From Pelagivirga sediminicola (GTDB lineage Bacteria > Pseudomonadota > Alphaproteobacteria > Rhodobacterales > Rhodobacteraceae): DNA of 32,176 nt. The notes beneath the pieces were generated by a model. The model saw only the letters and a program-made list of their open reading frames with translations, had not been told where the DNA came from and ran no database searches. The stretch spans positions 1 to 32,176 of the forward strand of contig NZ_QCYH01000019.1 in the NCBI RefSeq assembly GCF_003072125.1, given 5' to 3'. Each line of letters starts with the position of its first letter. Position 1 is the first letter of the stretch. The translations under genes were made by a program, and so were the position numbers. This document shows positions 15,044-23,200 of the stretch, piece by piece.

Positions 15044-15939
15044 ATCTCAACCACCAAAGCAATGACGCCAACAACGAAGATATTTATCAGGGCCAAAGGG
15101 ATACCGAGCTTCCAACTCAGTTCCAGATAACGCGCTTCGCGGACCCGCGGCACCAGCCGCCCGGTGCTGACCATCAGGCCAGCGACGATCAGGATCTTGA
15201 TCCCGCTCCACGCCCAAGCGGGCAACCATGGGCCAAGCCAGCCGCCGAGGTAGAAGGTCACTGTCGCACCCGCCAGCGCCAGGATGACGACCATGCGCGC
15301 CAGACGCAGAACGGCAAGACGTACGCCAGTGTATTCGGCCTCGATTCCGCCAGCCAGATCGCCCGGCGCAGTGGGCAGGTCCAGCGGTGGCAACCAGCAC
15401 AGCCCCATCGCGGCGGCGATGAACAACGCGAATCCCAGTGGCTGATAGGCGATGTTCCAGAGTGCGGATTGTGACATGACGATATCCACGGTTGAGAGCG
15501 ATTCCGCGCGCAGCGCAACGGCCGTGATCGGCATCACGACAAGCATCGCATAGGCCACGAACTGCCCCAGAAACCGCCAACCGCCAATCATACCGTAAGC
15601 GCCGTTCGGACCCCATCCGGCCATGATCAGCGCGACCAGCACGTAGGCCAGAGCCGCGTTCAAAAACAGCGCCCCGGTCGCCAGATCTGTGACAATGAGC
15701 CCCGGTGCCAGCGGAATGACCGCCACCGCCAAAAGCCCGGCCACCAGCAAGAGCACCGGCCCAACTTCAAAAAACAGCCGGTCAGGCTTGCGCGCCAGCA
15801 GCGATTCACGCCCAAGAAGCGCCAGCGCCGAGATCACCGGGCGCGCGGGTTGCAACCGTCCATGTACCGCCCAGCCTTCCAGCACGGCGATCAGATAGGC
15901 GCCAGCCGCGAGCGACAATAACACAGTTAATACCGTCAA
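15040..15939 (-). CDS. nuoH: NuoH-like subunit, divergent quinone-side residues
   Basis: A 299-residue, eight-helix NuoH homologue (compare GWGPNGAYGMIGGWRFLGQF, IVMSQSALWNIAYQPLGF, DLAGGIEAEYTGVR, GIPLALINIFVV). The start is most likely TTG 15939, with GGAGG 7 bases upstream. This makes a TTGA overlap with the preceding stop, matching the ATGA overlaps elsewhere in the operon; an ATG at 15954 would place the ribosome site inside the coding sequence. Unlike canonical NuoH it lacks the RxGPN quinone-loop motif, the Glu of SYEV (here AYAM) and the EAEQEL acids (here TAPGDL). In complex I these form the quinone cavity and E-channel. Confidence 0.88.
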   Translation of the reverse strand: MTVLTVLLSLAAGAYLIAVLEGWAVHGRLQPARPVISALALLGRESLLARKPDRLFFEVGPVLLLVAGLLAVAVIPLAPGLIVTDLATGALFLNAALAYVLVALIMAGWGPNGAYGMIGGWRFLGQFVAYAMLVVMPITAVALRAESLSTVDIVMSQSALWNIAYQPLGFALFIAAAMGLCWLPPLDLPTAPGDLAGGIEAEYTGVRLAVLRLARMVVILALAGATVTFYLGGWLGPWLPAWAWSGIKILIVAGLMVSTGRLVPRVREARYLELSWKLGIPLALINIFVVGVIALVVEI

Positions 15940-17591
15940 GCCATCACCTCCCAAGGGCTGATGTCCAGCGATCCGATACCGGTAAGCGCATCGCCCAACT
16001 CCCGCCCGTCCGCAACGGTCGCGATCAAGGCGATATGCGCCGCCGTCGGCGTACTCATATCGGCAGCCGTAACTTTGCCTTGGTGCAATGTCAGGCTTAG
16101 TCGGGCTGCGCCGCGCGGTGTTTCGACCACGGCTTCGCCGGTACCTGATTCCGTGCCGATGACTTGCGATTCTGGTAGCGAAATTGCGCCCGCACGCGAA
16201 ATTAACTCAAGACTCTGGGAAATTTCGCCGCAACGTAACGCCAGCCGTGCAAGCGCATCACCACTCTTCGCCGTCAAAACGGCAAAGCCGAGTTGGGCAT
16301 AAATCTGATCATCTGCGCGTGCGTCGCGGGCGATGCCGCTCGCGCGCGCGACCAGGCCGGGCAGGGCATCGCCGCCCACCAATCGGCCAATCCCCTTCAA
16401 CCTGGAATTCAGCAACGGGGTGCGTTGAACCCGTGTCAGAAATGCGGTGATCTTTGTGGTCAGTGCAGCCATTTCGATGACCGTCGCGTCACGCAGTTTC
16501 AGTTGCAATGCCGTCGCGTGGTTCTCAAGCCAAGCAAAGCCCGACTGTGCTCCGAACCCGGCCAGCCAGCCGAGGTGACTGGCCAGTCTCTCGCGCTCGA
16601 CTGCGGCAATGCGGGCGCGGGCGACGTCGGATGCCACGCTTTGCCCGGCTGCCCGCTCCAGCGCCAGACAAGCCAGCAGACGATAGCTCACCGGACTGAG
16701 GAGAGATAACGCGGCGAGGTGGTCGGCAAAGGCGTCGGGTAGGGTCGCGTCGTCGTGGAGGAGTTCGCGCGGACCCACTGCGCTGTCGGCGCGGCTGCTC
16801 ACGACTGCGTCGCCGTCCAGTGTCAGGTCCAGCCGCAACCCACCGGGCAGCCCAGGGAAGAACGGCCCGAAGGGGACGTCGATCCACTCCATCTTCAGGC
16901 CGTCGCTGCTGGCCGGCATGTCACGGGTGAGATCCGCCATCGACATGAAATGCGCCTCGACACCTTCTATAGTCTCACCATTTCCATGTGCGCCATGACC
17001 GTCCTGGTCGTCACCCTTGCTCTCGTGCCCTTTGCCGTGGGCTTCATGGTCGTGCCCGGAATGTTCCTCTGCGTCTTCGGCGGGCACCAGAAACATGCCG
17101 CATTTGGGGCAGGAGCCGGGTTCGTCCGCCACCACTTCGGGATGCATCGGGCAAGTGTATTGGGTGCGGGTCTGCAGCGCCGGGGCGTCGAAATCGCCCA
17201 CTTCGGACTGGAACGACCCCATCGCAATGATCCGGCGTAGATCGGCCATTGCCGCGACCAGACCAGCTTGCGTCAACGGCCCGGTCGCGTCGGCATCAGG
17301 CAGCGGTGCCAAATCACCGGCACCCAAAGCCAGAATGGCCCGTGGGCGCGGCATCTGGCCATAAGCAATGCTGGCGGAATCAACCAGATCGGCGGGTAGG
17401 GCGGCGATGACGACAAGGACATTGGCATGGCGCGGCGTCGCGCTCAGATGCAGCCCGGCGCCGCCAAGGTCAATCCCAGCCGCCCGTGCCACATCCGCCC
17501 CCGGCACCACAAAGCCGCGAATGTCGCGCGACATGGCTGCCGCAACGAGCCGTTGCAGAACGCTCATCGGCCCCTGACGCGCCCCGATCAT
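15936..17591 (-). CDS. Fusion: NuoB-like domain, heavy-metal-binding domain, NuoD-like domain
   Basis: A 551-residue protein that replaces the connecting module of complex I. Residues about 9-125 follow the NuoB fold (TPRHANVLVVIAALPAD, GQMPRPRAILALG, IIAMGSF) but contain no cysteine, so the N2 iron-sulfur cluster cannot form. Residues 145-170 are a heavy-metal-binding domain as in CusB/CzcB (YTCPMHPEV...CPKCGMFLVP; C147, C161, C164), and a His-rich linker follows (177-204). Residues about 214-545 resemble NuoD: GPFFPGLPGGLRLDLTLDG in place of GPQHPSTHGVLR, ERLASHLGWLAG, VARASGIARDARADD and GEISQSLELI. The quinone-site His and Tyr are gone. The ATG at 17591 overlaps the nuoA stop (ATGA). Probably a cytoplasmic adaptor that couples metal binding or another signal to the membrane arm; this is inference. 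Confidence 0.85.
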   Translation of the reverse strand: MIGARQGPMSVLQRLVAAAMSRDIRGFVVPGADVARAAGIDLGGAGLHLSATPRHANVLVVIAALPADLVDSASIAYGQMPRPRAILALGAGDLAPLPDADATGPLTQAGLVAAMADLRRIIAMGSFQSEVGDFDAPALQTRTQYTCPMHPEVVADEPGSCPKCGMFLVPAEDAEEHSGHDHEAHGKGHESKGDDQDGHGAHGNGETIEGVEAHFMSMADLTRDMPASSDGLKMEWIDVPFGPFFPGLPGGLRLDLTLDGDAVVSSRADSAVGPRELLHDDATLPDAFADHLAALSLLSPVSYRLLACLALERAAGQSVASDVARARIAAVERERLASHLGWLAGFGAQSGFAWLENHATALQLKLRDATVIEMAALTTKITAFLTRVQRTPLLNSRLKGIGRLVGGDALPGLVARASGIARDARADDQIYAQLGFAVLTAKSGDALARLALRCGEISQSLELISRAGAISLPESQVIGTESGTGEAVVETPRGAARLSLTLHQGKVTAADMSTPTAAHIALIATVADGRELGDALTGIGSLDISPWEVMA

Positions 17592-17953
17592 TCCTGTCGC
17601 CTCAAGGCGCCCTGGCTCCAGCCGTAAAGCAGGCCGAGGAACAGAATGGCGAGGAACACGCCCATATCCAGAAGTGCCACCAGCCCTTCCTCGCGGTAGA
17701 CAACAGCCCAAGGATACATGAAGGCCATTTCCATATCGAAAGCCAGAAACAACAAGGCATAGCCGTAGTATTTGGCGTGATACCGCACCCAGACCGGATC
17801 GCGCGACAGCGATCCGGCGGTGGCAGGTACATCCTTGCCCGGCTCATCGCGTGTTCGACCGATTGCACGGACAAGGGCATATAGGCACAGGACGAAGCCG
17901 ACCGAGCCAAGCGTCAGGCCGAACAAGACCGCATATTGGGCAAGTGCGCTCAT
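17588..17953 (-). CDS. nuoA: NuoA-like subunit, first gene of the complex-I-like operon
   Basis: A 121-residue three-helix protein. The second helix carries the family motif YHAKYYGYALLFLAFDMEMAFMYPWAV with the conserved acidic pair (D73, E75). The loop between helices 1 and 2 normally holds YECG with a conserved Cys that monitors the active/deactive state; here it reads KDVPATAGSLSRDP and has no Cys. The ATG at 17953 is preceded by AGAGTAAGGA, which is very close, with GAAAGG further up. Upstream, at 18083-18103, lies a palindrome that may be the operator for the operon. Confidence 0.9.
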   Translation of the reverse strand: MSALAQYAVLFGLTLGSVGFVLCLYALVRAIGRTRDEPGKDVPATAGSLSRDPVWVRYHAKYYGYALLFLAFDMEMAFMYPWAVVYREEGLVALLDMGVFLAILFLGLLYGWSQGALRRQE

Positions 17954-18082
17954 TCCTTACTCTGGCCTTTCATGGCGTCTTGACGATACCCCGGATCGAC
18001 ACGCGGACTGGGGCCAGCCAAACTTTGCATTGGTGGATATCAGGACGCACCTTGGGACATTGCGTTACTGTAGCGCATTTTT

Positions 18083-18103
18083 ATTTTCCCGCGACGGGAA
18101 AAT
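18083..18103. promoter_or_regulatory. Inverted repeat ATTTTCCC-N5-GGGAAAAT upstream of nuoA
   Basis: Perfect 8-base arms (18083-18090 and 18096-18103) around GCGAC. It lies 130 bases upstream of the nuoA start, outside any gene. The symmetry and AT/GC pattern suit a dimeric repressor or activator site for the complex-I-like operon, but it could also be a remnant of a mobile-element end. Confidence 0.45.
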
Positions 18104-18892
18104 CACAAATTGACCGCCTTACCTGCTGCGGAATGCACTGTTGGCCCGTCCATGGATAGACAGGCCAGACCAATGAAGCCACTTTCACAAAGCCCCGCCC
18201 GTATACGGCGGGCGCGGAACATCGTTCCGACAATGAGCGCGCCTCTTGCCTCGATCCTCGGCAGCGGCTTTTTGTTGGTAGTACCGGTGGCGGCAAGGGG
18301 TGTGATACTTAACCAATTGCCGCGATCGTGGTGATGGCCCTGACCGCGCAATAGACGGCAGATGCCATTGCCTGCTAAATCGGCATAGACTATGTTATCT
18401 TGGGCGCGTTGCCAGACGCCCGATCATGCATACCAGATCAAGCCGCAATCAATCGCGGTCGCGGCATAACCGGGCGGGAAATCCACTTAGGAAATAGCTC
18501 GAAACCATTCAAACGAACCGAGCCATCTCTTTGGAACATCATCTCTAACTATCATAGCGGTCTGACAATGTTCCGAGAATTTGAGCCAGAGCGCTCGGCT
18601 GATAAGCCCCAGAGCGGCACCGCCTTGTAGCACAGATGCGGCTTTTTTTCGGAATCTTTCGTCACAATTCCTCAGATTCATGCCGCCCAGACACGCCGAA
18701 GTGTTGTGCGAGTACGATGAAAGCAACGGCAACTTAGAAGGCTTGTCTGAACTACACAGCGTTCTAACTTTTCGAAACACGAATGATAGCAACGATTGGA
18801 ATCGTTCCGGTCTGCGATACAAGCCGTCAGTGCTAATCTGTGAGGCTTGGCAAGCCTGCAAAGCGATTTTCCAAAAATTGTGATCAACGTCG
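18104..18892. other. About 790 bases without a convincing gene
   Basis: No reading frame here has both a ribosome site and a plausible product. The best is ATG 18173 to 18334 (+), whose middle (TMSAPLASILGSGFLLVVPV) looks like one membrane helix and may be a relic of a transporter gene. A frame on the - strand (18487-18861) has random composition. The lower GC of 18500-18900 suggests a junction between separately acquired segments. Confidence 0.5.
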
Positions 18893-18947
18893 AATGGTTA
18901 GTATATCGCGTGGTTAGATACTAACCATTATGGCCGTTTGTCGGCCA
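18893..18947 (+). promoter_or_regulatory. XRE operator and start-codon hairpin
   Basis: Arms AATGGTTAGTAT (18893-18904) and ATACTAACCATT (18918-18929) form a perfect 12-base inverted repeat with a 13-base spacer. A further TGGTTAG lies in the spacer at 18911. Directly after it TGGCCG (18931-18936) and CGGCCA (18942-18947) form a small hairpin that reaches the A of the ATG at 18947. The site is well placed for autoregulation by the XRE protein. Confidence 0.6.
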
Positions 18948-19222
18948 TGGACTTACGTGACCGCGTCGGGCAAAACATTCAGGACTTGAGACGGTCTCTT
19001 GGCATCAGCCAGGAAGATCTGGCTCTGCGCGCGCGGGTCAACCGTGGCTACATGGGCAAGGTCGAAAACGGAAAATACTCAGTTTCCCTCGACATATTGG
19101 AGAAGATCGCGCTGGTCCTCGGCGTGGACCCACACGTCCTTCTTGCGCCAAGGGACCCACAAAATGCCGTTTCGCAAGGCCAGGAAGGCTACAGTGGCTT
19201 AGGTCAGCAGTCAAAAACTTAA
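18947..19222 (+). CDS. XRE-family (Cro/CI-type) transcriptional regulator
   Basis: A 91-residue regulator consisting almost wholly of one HTH_3 domain: RVGQNIQDLRRSLGISQEDLAL, then VNRGYMGKVENGKYSVSLDILEKIALVLGVDPHVLL (residues about 5-65), with a polar tail. No clear ribosome site precedes ATG 18947; TTG 18938 in the same frame is an alternative. The large inverted repeat just upstream is probably its own operator. The dihydrodipicolinate-synthase-fold gene follows after 41 bases on the same strand, so the two probably form an operon. The helix-turn-helix family is sure; the regulated process is unknown. Confidence 0.85.
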   Translation: MDLRDRVGQNIQDLRRSLGISQEDLALRARVNRGYMGKVENGKYSVSLDILEKIALVLGVDPHVLLAPRDPQNAVSQGQEGYSGLGQQSKT

Positions 19223-19263
19223 ATCGCTGCCGGGACGTCCGACCATGTGAGGAGGCCTGTTCA

Positions 19264-20238
19264 ATGACAAAGCTCACTCAGTCAACTCTTGAAGAGGTGG
19301 TTTCAGGTCTGTCGCGGGGCATTATCGTGCCGACACTCACGCCGTTTGACGACGATGGGACGATTTTGGCGCATGCCGTCGCCGACCAAGCTCGCCGTTT
19401 TGCCCGGATCGACGGCATCGTCGGGATCGCAGTGAACACGGCGTTTCATAGACGCGAAACCTTATCTGCCTCCGAGCGCACCGACGCCATTCGCATGACA
19501 CGTACGGGGCTGGATCCTGGCCAGCTACTCCTCTCACATGTCGGCACGCTCTCGGACGCCGCCCTTGATGAGACCGCGTCTTGTCAGGCCGCGGGTGCCG
19601 ACGCGGTGATCGGAAGCCTGGTAGATTGGCAGAAGGGACATGAAGGGCATTCGGTCGATGAGCGGATTGAGACACTGGTCGATCTTGTGGATCGACTGCC
19701 CCTTCCCGTCATCATCGCCTTCGACTGCGGGGAACGCCGCGGCTCTGCCGCCATCGAAGAAATCGCCCATCTCGCCCGGCATTGCGGCAACGTCCTCGGC
19801 TTCACCATGGGTGCGGACGACGACGTCATGCAATATGATCAAGATTATTACGCCCTGAAATCCATCAGCCGACCGCTTGCCTGCCTGCCGGCCTCCACGG
19901 GCACGTTGTTCCACAATCTCAACACAGGCGCTGATGGCGTGTTGTCGCCCTTCGCGCTAATGGCACCGCATGAGGTGGCCGCCCTCTACCAAGCTTCACG
20001 GACTGGCCGGTTTCTTGATGCGCAAGCGCTCCACAACCGGCTCTCACCCCTCATCGGGCTACTGTCCGGCCACGACCAGATGACCCAAGAGGGGATCTGT
20101 CGCGCCGTCGCCCATCACCGCGGCCTGCTCGCATCCACGAACGTGCGCGGCAACGCTGACCCGCTTTGTTCCCAGCTGTTGCGGCGGATACATCAGGTCG
20201 TCGACGAGACCGGCCTCAAACCCATCAGCTGGGTCTGA
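19264..20238 (+). CDS. Dihydrodipicolinate synthase-fold protein lacking the catalytic residues
   Basis: A 324-residue protein with the DapA/NanA TIM-barrel pattern (IIVPTLTPFDDDGTI, SERTDAIRMTRTGL, LSHVGTLSDAALDETASCQAAGADAVIGSL, LPLPVIIAFD). A good ribosome site, GAGGAGG, lies 8 bases before the ATG. In active enzymes a Lys in GIKE forms a Schiff base, a Tyr in YN.P transfers protons, and TTGE binds substrate. Here these read LGFTMGADDD, AFDC and NTAFHRRE. All three are lost, so aldolase or synthase chemistry is unlikely. It may be a ligand-binding or regulatory derivative. Paired with the XRE gene upstream; its end is 22 bases from the convergent traA end. Confidence 0.8.
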   Translation: MTKLTQSTLEEVVSGLSRGIIVPTLTPFDDDGTILAHAVADQARRFARIDGIVGIAVNTAFHRRETLSASERTDAIRMTRTGLDPGQLLLSHVGTLSDAALDETASCQAAGADAVIGSLVDWQKGHEGHSVDERIETLVDLVDRLPLPVIIAFDCGERRGSAAIEEIAHLARHCGNVLGFTMGADDDVMQYDQDYYALKSISRPLACLPASTGTLFHNLNTGADGVLSPFALMAPHEVAALYQASRTGRFLDAQALHNRLSPLIGLLSGHDQMTQEGICRAVAHHRGLLASTNVRGNADPLCSQLLRRIHQVVDETGLKPISWV

Positions 20239-20260
20239 ACCCTCGCGGCAGACAGCCCTC

Positions 20261-23200
20261 CTAACGCTCAATGCCTCGCGAATTGTCCTTACCAAGCTCT
20301 GGCGCGCGATCCAGCTGGCGGATTTGTGCGCGCATCTGACCGAGAACCGGGATGGCCTGCGCGACCACATTGACGCGGGTCTGAACAAGTTCTCGCTCCG
20401 CGGCAGACCGTGCCGTCAGCGCCGGGTCCTGCGCGATGCCGTTCCGGATCGCGTCACTGCCTTCGCCGTAGCGTTCGGTAAGGGCCCGTCGGAACCGCAC
20501 GACCTCCTGAACCGACGCCTTATCCGTCAGCAGCAGGCGCGTCCGGTCTTCCTTCTCGGCGCCTGACGGCATCCTGTGCACCTGAGCCATTTGATCGAGA
20601 AACACTCCGGTCTCCCGCGACAGGTCTGGCAGCGGTTTCCGCATGGCAATACGCTGTGCTTCATGCTGCTCTTTGCGCCGCTCCTTGATCCTGTCCAGCA
20701 CTGCCAAATGAGCATCCATCTGCCGGGCCATCATCGGCACCTGCTCGAGTGCTGAGCGACGGTCCCCGTTGGCGATCCCGAGACGAGTCGTGCCGCGTAG
20801 GTCGCCAAAATTTGACGGCGACCGTTCGACTTCTGAGATCAACGCTCTGGCGTCCCCGCGCTCACCGTACTGCGCCATCATCCGCTCAATGGCGTGGTCG
20901 GGTTCGATATAGATCCGTCCGGCGATGTCTTTCGCCGTCGCCAGGGTCGGCCGAGCGGAAATGTCCTTCGCGGCGTGGGTGCGTATCTCTCGGTCCTCCA
21001 ATGGCGGCAAATCGGGAACGGCATCGATCAGAGGTTTTGCTGTCTGCATGGTAGACCTCACTCGGTTTGATGCCGGATCATTTTCTTGAACTCTCTTCGG
21101 CGTGCGATCCGGCCCTTCTGTGAATGCCGCTGCCCGTCCGACATCCCAGGGCCTGCTGCGCTCCGTCAACGGCTGCAACTCGGCGCGTGTTTCTGCCCAT
21201 TGCGCGGCGAACACCTCGGGCCAGTTATCCCGCGCGAACTGCGTCCAACCGTCCGACAATCCATCCAGAACCGGTGCGTTCTCATTCGGCTGATGAAAGC
21301 CGTGGGTAAGGATCGCATTCTTTGGAAAGACCGACCGAAGATCGGCGTTGAATGACCGCAACTCTTCTGCCGACAGCGCGAGGTTGAGCTCATAATGCGC
21401 AGAGCGCTCGAACGCCCGCGCCTGTCGACCGCGAATGGTTTCCGAGGCGAGATTGTGAGACAGGCGGTTGACGGAGTGCTGCAGATGCACGGACATTTTG
21501 GGCGGCCGGGACGCCGGAAGCACGCGCCGCACCACCTCCTTACGGCCCCCATCCCGATCCGACAATCGGACCTGTTCGCGCTCCGGTGCCGGGTGACGCA
21601 GACGATCAAACCGTGCCGCCAGCCTGTCGAGTCGCTCGCGCAGATAGTGAAGATTGGATTTGACGAACTCTGCAATGATCCGCGTGGTCGGGAACCCGCG
21701 CCGTTCGGCAAACCCACGCACGACTTCGCGATAGTCGAGCCGGTCGCGATAGAGCGCGGTGGAATCCTGCAAACGGTCGCGGATCATCAGCTCGACCAGC
21801 TCACCCTGGCTGCGGAAATCCTCTCGCGCCGCATAGAGCGTGACGTCATCGCGATGCCGGGTCAGCGCCACATAGGACAACTGCGCGTCCATGCTCGGTG
21901 ACAGATAGACGAAGGCGCGATCAACCGTGTTGCCCTGCTCCTTGTGGATCGTGCGCGCATAGCCGTAGTCGATCTGGTTGTACTCGTTGGCCCGCAGGAT
22001 GATCGGGTCGGCATGGCCTTCGACCAGAACGGTCAGCCGATTTCTGTCGGCCTCGACCACCTGACCCGTCGAGCCGTTGAAGACACCGAGGCTGCGTTCG
22101 TTTTTGAGGAACAGGATCTGATCGCCGACTGCAAACGGTTTTTCGCCACGCTCCGAGGCGAAGATGTGGTCCTCCCCAAGCGCATCTCTCCCCTTCAAGG
22201 CTTCGCGTGCGTCAACATTGAGGGCGATCACATCCTTGTTTCGATGCGCCATGACGGTGACGCCGGCCGAAGCCTGATGGTACGGCAACCAGTCCCGAAT
22301 CAGACTCGCGCGCGCCTCTTCCCGGCTCTCGGCCCAGTCGAGCCTGTCACGGTCCAGATAGGCTGCGACGCCCTCCTGCGTCCTGCCCGATCCGAACGCG
22401 ATCGCCGCGTCGCGCATCCACGGCTCATGCTGGCGCACGACGCTGTCGAGTTCGCAGTATCCGGTCACATCGACAAAGGCGCGAAAGGCGGCACCGGCCT
22501 GAATGGGTTGCAACTGCCGCGCATCGCCGAGCACAATCATCCGCGCACCTGCCTCGTTCAATGTGCGCGTGATGCTCTCCATCTGGCGCGACGACACCAT
22601 GCCGGCCTCGTCCATCACGAACACGGTCTTCTCAGTCGGCAGCAGATCGCCCTTCGCCCATTGATACTCCCATGAGGCCAGGGTCCGGCTCTCGATGCCC
22701 GCCTCCGAGCGCAGATTGTCGGAAGCGATTCCGGCCAATGCGCCACCAACGACCGTATAGCCCTGGTGCTCGAAGGCGATGCGTGTCGCCTCGGTCGCGG
22801 TCGACTTGCCCGCACCGGCATAGCCGACAAGGGCCGCCGCCCCTGTCTCGCCAGTCAGGTGCCGCACAACCATTCTTTGCTGATCGGTAAGGTCGAACCC
22901 GCGCTTCATCTCGAACACCTTGTAGGCTGTGTCGAGATCAGCGTCGGCAATTGGAGCAGCCATTCTGCGTGCCAAGCCGTCGACATTCTGGACCATCCGA
23001 TGTTCAAGTTCAACCATCGTGCGCGTCGAGAATAGCGCCTCGCTTGTGGCGTCCCCTGTGAACGGATCGAAGGCGGGGGCCGCGACGGCCACCAGTTCCT
23101 CATGCGCCCCAACATGATAAAACAGCGACTGGAACTCGGCTGTGGAGCACTCCGTCCTGTGGATCTCGCGCGCGATGTCATGGCGGGTGAACACCGCCTT

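Noticed and set aside
9494..17953. Genuine NADH:quinone oxidoreductase (complex I)
   Set aside because: NuoC, E, F, G and I are missing, the N2 cluster ligands are absent, and the quinone-site residues are replaced, so the canonical reaction is unlikely.
18487..18861. 124-residue - frame in the gene-poor stretch
   Set aside because: No ribosome site, mixed composition and no resemblance to any family I know.
19264..20238. Functional DapA or NanA enzyme
   Set aside because: Catalytic Lys, Tyr and the TTGE loop are all replaced, so only the fold is supported.
21944..22675. 243-residue + frame opposite traA, and a similar one at 23102-24061
   Set aside because: Both are antisense shadows of the relaxase/helicase gene.
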